From contig JAYTOR010000250.1 of assembly GCA_043747685.1 (NCBI GenBank), positions 1-12,616 of the forward strand: a stretch of 12,616 nucleotides of DNA, read 5' to 3'. How positions within the stretch are numbered: position 1 is the stretch's first letter; each line of letters starts with the position of its first letter. Positions 6,822 through 12,616 of this stretch are shown here, one piece after another. Origin of the DNA: JANXUF01 sp043747685. Lineage in GTDB: Bacteria; Actinomycetota; Acidimicrobiia; Acidimicrobiales; Ilumatobacteraceae. The notes beneath the pieces were generated by a model that worked only from the letters and a program-made list of their open reading frames with translations, made no database searches and was not told the origin of the DNA. Position numbers and translations under genes: made by a program.

Positions 6822-7751
6822 CTAGATCTCGCCGGTGTCGGCTCGGAGTCTGGTGACGACCTCGAGTAAGTCTGCTGGCATCGGGGAGTCGAAATGGACC
6901 GGCTCGTTGGTGATCGGATGTTCGAACGAGAGGTGTGTGGCGTGCAGGAACGGGCGCTTGAGGCCGAGCGTCGCCCGCCGCCCGCCGTAGGTCGAATCGG
7001 CAACGACAGGATGGCCGATAGCTGTGAGGTGGACCCTGATCTGATGCGTTCGACCCGTTTCCAGACGACACGTCAGTAGAGAAGTCGGCGGATGCGTGAA
7101 GCGCTCGTCGACCTGGAAGTGGGTCCTCGCCTCACGCCCATTGGCGTTGACGGCCATCTTCAACGGCTCACGTGCGTCACGACCCAACGGCGCGTCGATC
7201 AGACCATTCGGTGCCTCAGGCGATCCCCAGACGAGCGCTCGGTAGACTCGTTCGACCTCGTGGTCGCGCAGCTTCTCGACGAGTTCGTCGTATGCGTCCT
7301 GCGTTCTGGCGACGATCATCAATCCGGACGTACCGACGTCGAGTCGGTGGACGACGCCGGGACGCTCCGGCTGGCCGACGTCGGCGATTTCCGGGAACAA
7401 CGCCAGCAGTCCGTTCACGAGCGTTCCTGTCTCGTTACCCGTCGCAGGATGAACGACGAGCCCAGCCGGCTTGTCGATGACGATGATTTCATCGTCCTCG
7501 TACACCAGCGTGATCGGGATGCTGTCGTCGGCCTGGGGCATCTGCGGAACCGGGACGAACGAGGTATCGATCGACACAGCCACAGACTCTTTCATCCGCA
7601 CCTTGCCGGACGTTGCCACCGTGCCGCCGACCAGAACATGGCCACCCTCGATCAGTTCGGTGGCAACGGTGCGGCTGACATCTGAGAGCATCGCCACGAT
7701 GCGGTCGAGTCGCTCGCCGGCGAGCATCGGCGGAATCAATTCCTCGATCAC
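6822..7751 (-). CDS. rluD: RluD-family 23S rRNA pseudouridine synthase
   Basis: This 309-residue RNA-modifying enzyme isomerises uridines to pseudouridine, most likely in 23S rRNA. An N-terminal S4 RNA-binding domain (about 10-62, AGERLDRIVA ... VLVGGTVATSGKVRMKESVAV) precedes the RluA-type catalytic domain. Catalytic Asp138 sits in VVHRLDVGTSGLMIVAR (133-149). Other family marks are VIDKPAGLVVHP (91-102), LETGRTHQIRVH and HPVVADSTYGG. The start is GTG at 7751, overlapping the lspA stop as GTGA and placing the S4 domain a few residues in. The frame upstream is only a shadow of lspA. The lspA-rluD pair is a widespread gene order. The exact target uridines (RluC versus RluD type) cannot be assigned from sequence alone. 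The gene ends in TAG, convergent with lysR. Confidence 0.93.
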   Translation of the reverse strand: MIEELIPPMLAGERLDRIVAMLSDVSRTVATELIEGGHVLVGGTVATSGKVRMKESVAVSIDTSFVPVPQMPQADDSIPITLVYEDDEIIVIDKPAGLVVHPATGNETGTLVNGLLALFPEIADVGQPERPGVVHRLDVGTSGLMIVARTQDAYDELVEKLRDHEVERVYRALVWGSPEAPNGLIDAPLGRDAREPLKMAVNANGREARTHFQVDERFTHPPTSLLTCRLETGRTHQIRVHLTAIGHPVVADSTYGGRRATLGLKRPFLHATHLSFEHPITNEPVHFDSPMPADLLEVVTRLRADTGEI

Positions 7752-8377
7752 TTCGACACCCGCTCGACGCTGGTCGACTTGTCTCTCGTCGATTTGAAAA
7801 TCGCCCAGAGGACGAGCAATGCACCACCGATGCAGATCGCCGAATCGGCGATGTTGAAGATCGGCCACCACTGGAAGTCGATGAAGTCGACGACGCTGCC
7901 GCGCAGCCATCCATCGCCACGGAACAGTCGGTCGGCGAGGTTGCCGACAGCACCGCCGACCACCAGCCCAACGGCGAACTTGCCGCCGCGGGTGCCGTGT
8001 CGACCGAGGCTGATCACCAGCACGACGACAACCACCAGCGCCAGCGCTCCGAGAATCGGACCGATCCCGGTGCCGCGGCTGAAGGCCATGCCGCTGTTGT
8101 GGGTCAGGTGCCACTGCAGCGTCCAGATGACGTGCACCGGCAACGAATCGTCGAGCTGACTGACGGCGATTCGTTTGGTGACCTGGTCGACGACGACGAC
8201 GAACGCAGCGATCAGCAAGCTGGCGATGAGGCCGTCGCGAGACGGGGATGCCTGCCGGTGCACTGCTGCGCTGACGGATCCGACCTCGTTGGATTGGATC
8301 TCGTTGGATTGGATCTCGTTGGATTCGACCTCGTTGGATTCGACCTCGTCAACCGGCTGGGCCGGCTGATCGCTCAT
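7748..8377 (-). CDS. lspA: Lipoprotein signal peptidase (signal peptidase II) with an acidic repeat tail
   Basis: This 209-residue membrane aspartyl protease removes the signal peptide from prolipoproteins after diacylglyceryl transfer. The catalytic aspartates are Asp149 in GNLADR (145-150) and Asp178 in FNIADS (174-179). Further family marks are VVDQVTKRIAV (62-72) and HNSGMAFSRG (93-102). About four membrane helices are visible near 49-66, 83-98, 105-124 and 175-194. The protein is longer than most family members (about 160-170) because of a roughly 48-residue cytoplasmic N-terminal tail. That tail contains four pentapeptide repeats of the form (V/I)(E/Q)SNE. The ATG at 8377 overlaps the stop of the TraR/DksA-like gene as ATGA, and the 3' end overlaps rluD as GTGA. 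Starting at the catalytic core would need a non-overlapping start, so I keep the tail, although its function is unknown. Confidence 0.94.
   Translation of the reverse strand: MSDQPAQPVDEVESNEVESNEIQSNEIQSNEVGSVSAAVHRQASPSRDGLIASLLIAAFVVVVDQVTKRIAVSQLDDSLPVHVIWTLQWHLTHNSGMAFSRGTGIGPILGALALVVVVVLVISLGRHGTRGGKFAVGLVVGGAVGNLADRLFRGDGWLRGSVVDFIDFQWWPIFNIADSAICIGGALLVLWAIFKSTRDKSTSVERVSK
8282..8350. repeat. 15-bp tandem repeat inside the lspA N-terminal tail
   Basis: Four full copies of a 15-bp unit GAYCTCGTTGGATTS, at 8282-8296, 8297-8311, 8312-8326 and 8327-8341, are followed by a 9-bp partial copy. Copies differ only at the third base (C/T) and the last base (G/C). The unit keeps frame and encodes five residues on the minus strand (VESNE or IQSNE). 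Its AT-richer codons stand out from the GC-rich neighbourhood. It is a likely length-variable site. Confidence 0.92.
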
Positions 8378-8925
8378 CGACGGCCGATCCCGCCGACCTT
8401 TTCCTCGACGAGCTCGACAGCCCATGGAATCGCCTTCAGGCGTTCACGCGGGATCGGCCGGTGGGACACGATCGAGTAGCCGTATTCGCCCTCCGCCATG
8501 CGGCGCAGTGCGGTGTCGATCTCGGAGACGGTCTGGCGCGCCTGCGCCGACAGCGCGAGGTCACGCTCGCGCTCGACGACCATCGTGTCGCCCTCGCCGG
8601 ATTCGTCGTCGAACTGCACATCGCCCATCTCGACGTCCTCGATCAGCGAGTTGGCCTCGAATTCGAGCCGTAACGCCTGACCAGTGAGCGACTTGCGCTC
8701 GTCGGCAAGCAACTGCTGCTGGGATTCGAGGAACTTGATATCGAAGTCCTTGGACACCGTGATCGGCCCGATCGGACCCATCACTGCCGCGCCGATGCCG
8801 GCGCTGACTGGTGCTGCCTTCTTGGCAGCGGCTTTGACCTTCGCCTTGACGGGCGCCGGCTTGGGGGCTTCCGCCACCGGCTCGACCGTCTTGGCAGCAG
8901 TGGCAGGTTTCTTTGCAATTGTCAT
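8374..8925 (-). CDS. TraR/DksA-family protein lacking the zinc-finger cysteines
   Basis: This 183-residue protein has three parts. An Ala/Lys/Pro-rich basic tail (1-50) comes first. An acidic helical region (about 60-145) follows, including EFEANSLIEDVEMGD and an aspartate/glutamate cluster at 106-113. The C-terminal segment EGEYGYSIVSHRPIPRERLK (145-164) and then AIPWAVELVEEK aligns by eye with the zinc finger of TraR/DksA proteins. In that segment the four cysteines are replaced (YSIVS for xCxxC, VELVEE for CxxC), and the whole protein contains no cysteine. Classical DksA binds RNA polymerase in its secondary channel. This one cannot bind zinc in the usual way, and a regulatory or polymerase-related role is inference. 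TraR/DksA-like genes next to lspA occur in other actinobacteria. The ATG at 8925 has AGGA six bases upstream. The gene is first in a coupled traR-lspA-rluD unit. Confidence 0.8.
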   Translation of the reverse strand: MTIAKKPATAAKTVEPVAEAPKPAPVKAKVKAAAKKAAPVSAGIGAAVMGPIGPITVSKDFDIKFLESQQQLLADERKSLTGQALRLEFEANSLIEDVEMGDVQFDDESGEGDTMVVERERDLALSAQARQTVSEIDTALRRMAEGEYGYSIVSHRPIPRERLKAIPWAVELVEEKVGGIGRR

Positions 8926-8931
8926 GTCGAG

Positions 8932-8935
8932 TCCT
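8932..8935 (-). promoter_or_regulatory. Ribosome binding site of the TraR/DksA-like gene
   Basis: AGGA, within GGAAGGAC on the minus strand, has a 6-nt spacer to the ATG at 8925. It supports that start as the first of the traR-lspA-rluD unit. Confidence 0.6.
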
Positions 8936-8957
8936 TCCGAGCACCGGACGAACGGCG

Positions 8958-8975
8958 GATACTACCGGCGGTATC
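8958..8975. promoter_or_regulatory. Imperfect 18-bp palindrome over the likely -10 of the traR-lspA-rluD unit
   Basis: GATAC-TA-CCGG-CG-GTATC is symmetric at 14 of 18 positions. On the minus strand its right half contains TAGTAT (8964-8959), a plausible -10 box. That would start transcription near 8952, about 27 nt before the ATG at 8925, leaving room for the AGGA ribosome site. A palindrome covering a -10 box is typical of a repressor operator. The rest of the 141-bp gap (8926-9066) shows no gene and no strong terminator. Confidence 0.4.
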
Positions 8976-9066
8976 AGTGAGTTCGGCAGCGTCCGGGGCG
9001 ATGTGGATCAGACTTCATCTTCAGAGCTGAACGAGCCGGTGGAGGCGAGCCGGATGGCCGGGCAGA

Positions 9067-10239
9067 TCAGCCTGCGCCCTTCGTCGGGCCGCAGTGGTAG
9101 ACGGTCGTCGTGCAATGGTCACCGACCCACGCGTTGCTGTAGAGGATGTTGCAACCCTTCGAATCCTGATTCTTGACCTTGTACTCACCCAGATACAACT
9201 CGTGTTCGCCGCCAGAGGTGTCATCGTCGTGAGCAACCATCTCGGTGAGCTTGGTGTCGGTCTGGATCCCGTACTTTGCCCCCCACCCGTCGTTGTAATG
9301 GTTCCTGGCCGCTGGCCGGACATTCCATGCGTACGTCGCCTGCACCTCTGGGCCATCGTCCACAACCTGCTGGGCGGCGACAGGCACGACTGCCGGCAGC
9401 TGCGCAGCATCCCATTCTCGCGCCTCCGCCTCACCTTTGAAATCCTTCTTCGGGTCGAATGACGACCGCCATTTCCCCCACACCTGTGTCGCGACACGAC
9501 GCACAATCGGACCGTCGAGCGACAACGTCGTGCGGGAGATCCGACTCGCCGCCATCGCGCCGGCGCCTGCGGACTGCTGGACGACGTGAGTCAGTTCGTG
9601 ACCGAGGACCCGCATTCCTGCATCGCTCGACGGCCGGTATTCCCCAGGAGCGAAGTGGATGTCCGATCCGAACGTGAACGCCCTGGCACCGATCTGCGGT
9701 GCAATGGCGCTGTCCTGATGGATGCGCACGTCATCGAACGACCTGCCGAAGGCATTCTCGAGCCGTGGTTTGATCTTCGAGTCGAGTGCCGATCCCCCGC
9801 TGGAGTTGCGAACGCCTGCGGCGATGGCGCCGTCGATTTCCCCTCCGTCTCGACCGACGACCGGATCGCCGAGCCGGCGCACCGTTGCCGTGACACGGCG
9901 AATCCGGGACACCTGACCGGCGGCCCCACCGACGCCAGGTGTATCGCCTGCCACGGTTTCGACGGACCTGCGAAGGACCGCCAGGACGTCGTCAGCGACA
10001 GCGTCAGCCTCGAGTTCGGCCGGATCGGTCGAGCTGCCGACTCGCAGTTTGGCCTGGACGAATGCCGCAACAGGCTGCATCGCCCCGATCGATGCGGCCT
10101 GCGAGCGGCCGGCTCCGTCCGACAGGATCGGATCGGCGCTCGACGAGTAGGTCGATGCTGCCGGCGCGACGACCGCCGATCGTTGGGCCAACTGCTGCTC
10201 CGCCGGCGGCCGCTCCCGAGTTAACCGCTTGATGACCAT
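9067..10239 (-). CDS. DUF4157 (eCIS-core) protein with unrecognised C-terminal domain
   Basis: This 390-residue protein has no signal peptide. Residues about 62-90 hold QAKLRVGSSTDPAELEAD, the leader motif often found in DUF4157 proteins. Residues about 148-223 are the DUF4157 domain: LDSKIKPRLENAFGRSFDDV, VRIHQDS, AFTFGSDIHFAPGEY and GHELTHVVQQ. HELTH (214-218) is an HExxH metallopeptidase-type zinc motif. DUF4157 is known as a domain strongly associated with extracellular contractile injection systems (eCIS) and their toxin cargos. It often precedes a variable toxin domain. The C-terminal portion (about 225-390) matches no family I know. Its last 30 residues hold the only cysteines (363, 376, 383), and EYK (352-354) follows an acidic stretch. 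No injection-system or immunity gene is visible beside it. I chose the ATG at 10239. A TTG three codons upstream is possible, and neither has a normal Shine-Dalgarno. It lies between ileS (71 nt upstream) and the TraR/DksA gene (141 nt downstream). Confidence 0.82.
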   Translation of the reverse strand: MVIKRLTRERPPAEQQLAQRSAVVAPAASTYSSSADPILSDGAGRSQAASIGAMQPVAAFVQAKLRVGSSTDPAELEADAVADDVLAVLRRSVETVAGDTPGVGGAAGQVSRIRRVTATVRRLGDPVVGRDGGEIDGAIAAGVRNSSGGSALDSKIKPRLENAFGRSFDDVRIHQDSAIAPQIGARAFTFGSDIHFAPGEYRPSSDAGMRVLGHELTHVVQQSAGAGAMAASRISRTTLSLDGPIVRRVATQVWGKWRSSFDPKKDFKGEAEAREWDAAQLPAVVPVAAQQVVDDGPEVQATYAWNVRPAARNHYNDGWGAKYGIQTDTKLTEMVAHDDDTSGGEHELYLGEYKVKNQDSKGCNILYSNAWVGDHCTTTVYHCGPTKGAG

Positions 10240-10249
10240 TCCCGCCAAC

Positions 10250-10255
10250 TATAGG
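10250..10255 (-). promoter_or_regulatory. Possible -10 element of the DUF4157 gene
   Basis: TATAGT on the minus strand matches the TATAAT consensus at five of six bases. It lies 10 nt before the ATG at 10239, in the 71-bp gap after ileS. Transcription from it would give a leader of only a few bases, fitting the missing Shine-Dalgarno. No convincing -35 hexamer was seen. Confidence 0.3.
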
Positions 10256-10310
10256 TCATGGTCATCGCCCGGCACCGCTCCTGGTGGTGGGCGAACCACT
10301 CCTCGATCGC

Positions 10311-12616
10311 TCACGCTGTCGCCCCGATCTCGTGCTTCGACACAGTCACGACCGGACCCTCGGAGTCGGCGTCGAGCGTCGCTGTCACCGCTGTCGCCAG
10401 CGTCTCGCTCTTCACCAGTTGTCGATACTGCTCCAACGCCGCAAGCCATGCCCCCGAAGCTGTCACCGTCAGCGCAATGCGGTCGCTGACCTGGAGGTCG
10501 GCTTCGCGGCGCGCCAACTGCACGAGTCTGATCAGGTCGCGGGCAAGGCCCTCCTGCTCCAATTCCGGCGACACATGTGTATCGAGCACGACGATGCCAC
10601 TCGCCCCCGGCAGCGTCGCCGCTGCGCCAACGGTGTTGGAAACGAGTTTGAACTCGTACTCCCCCGGCATCAGCTCCGTCCCGCCGACAACGACATTGCC
10701 ATCTTCCGATGACCAGTCACCGAGCTTGTAGGCCCTGATCACCTGCTGCGTATCGCTGCCGAGGCGCGGTCCGAGGTTCTTCGGGCTGAGGACCAATTCG
10801 TTGCGACCATAGGCAGCGACATCATCGGTGATCACGAGTTCCTTGACGTTGAGCTCGTCGCGGACGATGTCGCTGTGCGGACGGAGGAGGTCGGCTGCCG
10901 GCGTGGCAATGACCGCCTTGGCGAGCGGTAGGCGGACGCGCAGTCCCTCCTGCTTGCGTAGTGCGAGCAATGACGAACAGGCGTCGCGCACCTGTCGCAT
11001 GCCGATGCCGAGATCGGCGTCGAACGGGATCGACACGGCGTCCGGCCAGTCGGTGAGATGCACGGAATCTGCTCCGGTCAGCTCGGTGTAGATCTGTTCG
11101 GTCACCAGCGGCAGGAGCGGGGCGGCGACCTGGCACAACACGGAAAGCACTGTGTGCAGCGTGTCGATGGCGTCCTGATCGCCTGCCCAGAAGCGGTCAC
11201 GGCTTCGGCGGATGTACCAGTTCGTGAGCGAGTCGAGGAAGTCCGACACCGAGGAGCATGCTGCGAAGAAGTCGTACTGGTCGAGCTGTGCCGTCGCCGA
11301 GGTGACGAGCGTGTGCAGTTCGCCGAGGATGTACCGGTCGAGCACATCGGTCTGGTCGTAGCGGACCGAACCGCTCTTACCGGCAGCGTTGGCATACAGC
11401 GTCAGGAAATACCAGCTGTTCCACAGCGGCAGTACGACCTGGCGAACCGACTCGCGGATACCCGCCTCGCCGACCGACAGGTCACCGCCGCGAAGGATCG
11501 GCGACGACATCAGGAACCAGCGGACGGCATCGGAGCCGTATGTGTCGAACATCTCGTACGGATCCGGATAGTTCCGCAGGCTCTTCGACATCTTCTGGCC
11601 GTCTGCGCCGAGCACGACGCCGTGGGCGACGCAGTTGCGGAACGCCGGCCGGTCGAACAGCGCCGTCGCCAATACGTGCATCGTGTAGAACCAGCCGCGC
11701 GTCTGCGCCAGGTATTCGACGATGAAATCGCCTGGATAATGCTCGTCGAACCATTCACGGTTCTCGAACGGATAGTGCACCTGGGCGAACGGCATCGAAC
11801 CGGACTCGAACCAGCAGTCCAAGACCTCCGGTACGCGACGCATCGTCGACCGACCTGTCGGGTCGTCGGGGTTCGGTCGTGACAACTGGTCGACGTACGG
11901 GCGGTGGATGTCGGTGACCTCGACTCCGAAGTCGCGTTCGAGGTCTGCAAAGCAGCCATAGGCATCGACACGCGGATAGTTCGGGTCGTCGCTCTTCCAC
12001 ACCGGGATCGGCGAACCCCAGAAACGGTTGCGGCTGATCGACCAGTCACGGGCGTTGGACAGCCATTTCCCGAAGCTGCCCTCCTTGACGTGTTCGGGCA
12101 CCCAGTGAATGTCCTGGTTGAGTTCCACCATGCGGTCGCGAAACGCCGTCACCTTGACGAACCACGAGCTGACCGCCTTGTAGACGAGCGGCTCTGCGCA
12201 GCGCCAGCAGTGCGGGTAGCGGTGGTTGTAATTCTCAACGTGGAGCAGCGCGCCGCTCTCTCGCATGAATTCGACGATCTTTGGATTTGCGTCGAACACA
12301 CCGTCGCCCGCAAAATGCTTGACCTCGCTCGTAAATCTGCCCGTCGCATCGACCGGAGCATATATCTCAAGACCGTATTTTTTAGCAACTACAAAATCGT
12401 CGGCGCCGTGTCCGGGAGCTGTGTGGACACAACCGGTGCCGGATTTTCCGGCCGATTTATTCTCGAATCGGACGTCCAGTTCAACCTCGGCGTCAGCCTC
12501 GCCAAGCGTAACGTGATCGCCGTTCATTATCAGCGAGGTGCGCGTCAGCCAGGCGTGGCGGGCTTCGAGCCGGTCGAGTTTTGAGCCTTTGAAACGGGCG
12601 AGTTCCTCGTATTCGG
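10311..12616 (-). CDS. ileS: Isoleucyl-tRNA synthetase (C-terminal ~767 codons, 5' end outside window)
   Basis: This class I synthetase charges tRNA-Ile with isoleucine and edits misactivated valine. The frame is open from the right window edge, where it reads EYEELARFKGSKLDRLEARH, so the N-terminal part with the HIGH motif is missing. Visible in order are the editing-domain segment with GTGCVHTAPGHGADDF, the CxxC-type HCWRC before SSWFVKV, RDWSISRNRFWGSPIPVW, the KMSKS loop (codons at 11594-11580) and the anticodon-binding region with SLTNWYIRRSRDRFW. The C-terminus lacks an obvious zinc ribbon. This and the NRFWGSPIPVW form suggest the eukaryote-like long type (IleS2), the type known to resist mupirocin. 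That subtype call is inference. The codons from about 12290 to the window edge are much richer in A/T at third positions than the rest of the gene. The stop (TGA at 10313-10311) is 71 nt before the DUF4157 start. Confidence 0.96.
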   Translation of the reverse strand, partial: EYEELARFKGSKLDRLEARHAWLTRTSLIMNGDHVTLGEADAEVELDVRFENKSAGKSGTGCVHTAPGHGADDFVVAKKYGLEIYAPVDATGRFTSEVKHFAGDGVFDANPKIVEFMRESGALLHVENYNHRYPHCWRCAEPLVYKAVSSWFVKVTAFRDRMVELNQDIHWVPEHVKEGSFGKWLSNARDWSISRNRFWGSPIPVWKSDDPNYPRVDAYGCFADLERDFGVEVTDIHRPYVDQLSRPNPDDPTGRSTMRRVPEVLDCWFESGSMPFAQVHYPFENREWFDEHYPGDFIVEYLAQTRGWFYTMHVLATALFDRPAFRNCVAHGVVLGADGQKMSKSLRNYPDPYEMFDTYGSDAVRWFLMSSPILRGGDLSVGEAGIRESVRQVVLPLWNSWYFLTLYANAAGKSGSVRYDQTDVLDRYILGELHTLVTSATAQLDQYDFFAACSSVSDFLDSLTNWYIRRSRDRFWAGDQDAIDTLHTVLSVLCQVAAPLLPLVTEQIYTELTGADSVHLTDWPDAVSIPFDADLGIGMRQVRDACSSLLALRKQEGLRVRLPLAKAVIATPAADLLRPHSDIVRDELNVKELVITDDVAAYGRNELVLSPKNLGPRLGSDTQQVIRAYKLGDWSSEDGNVVVGGTELMPGEYEFKLVSNTVGAAATLPGASGIVVLDTHVSPELEQEGLARDLIRLVQLARREADLQVSDRIALTVTASGAWLAALEQYRQLVKSETLATAVTATLDADSEGPVVTVSKHEIGATA

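Noticed and set aside
9019..9030. TTCAGAGCTGAA palindrome in the gap after the DUF4157 gene
   Set aside because: The loop would be only two bases, there is no T-tract, and such a 12-bp match is expected by chance. It is not supported as a terminator or operator.
9021..9506. 161-residue minus-strand open frame overlapping the DUF4157 3' end as a possible immunity protein
   Set aside because: It lies almost entirely within the DUF4157 coding region in another frame, has an arginine/serine-rich shadow composition, and shows no ribosome site.
10283..10300. GTGGT-GGGCGA-ACCAC hairpin after the ileS stop as a terminator
   Set aside because: The stem is only five pairs plus a wobble, with no T-tract on either strand, so it is too weak to call as an intrinsic terminator.

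Overview
The window is GC-rich and reads as a chromosomal segment of a high-GC Gram-positive (Actinomycetota) bacterium. An Acidimicrobiia-type (Ilumatobacter-like) host is my best guess, from protein character only. Genes are packed tightly, and many neighbours share 4-base ATGA or GTGA stop/start overlaps. I saw no rRNA, tRNA, CRISPR array or insertion sequence.

Left half (1-5696, minus strand): an aerobic carbon monoxide dehydrogenase operon, read right to left. The order is coxM (FAD subunit), coxS (2Fe-2S subunit), coxL (Mo/Cu catalytic subunit), an XdhC/CoxI-family maturation protein carrying a C-terminal YHS domain, a MoxR/CoxD AAA+ ATPase, and the first 28 codons of a next gene (probably the CoxE VWA partner) that leaves the window inside a 9-bp tandem repeat. 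CoxL carries the AYACSFR active-site loop that marks form I (true CO-oxidising) enzymes. A LysR-type regulator (5845-6804, plus strand) is divergent from coxM across a 148-bp intergenic region. That region holds an AT-rich inverted repeat likely to be its operator. M, S and L form the enzyme, the XdhC and MoxR/CoxE proteins mature the Mo/Cu site, and the LysR protein probably controls the operon.

Right half (6822-12616, minus strand): a housekeeping block, ileS (3' part only) - DUF4157 protein - TraR/DksA-like protein - lspA - rluD. The last three are translationally coupled. The order ileS ... lspA-rluD is common in bacteria. The DUF4157 (eCIS-core, HELTH metallopeptidase-like) gene between ileS and the TraR/DksA gene looks like an accessory insertion. 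Its unrecognised C-terminal region of about 165 residues is the best candidate here for something undescribed.

Other oddities are a TraR/DksA protein with no cysteines, a pentapeptide-repeat tail on LspA, a palindrome over the likely -10 box of the traR-lspA-rluD unit, and a patch of AT-ending codons in the editing-domain region of ileS. The only gene-free stretches over 100 bp are 5697-5844 and 8926-9066. Both are described, and no gap exceeds 300 bp.
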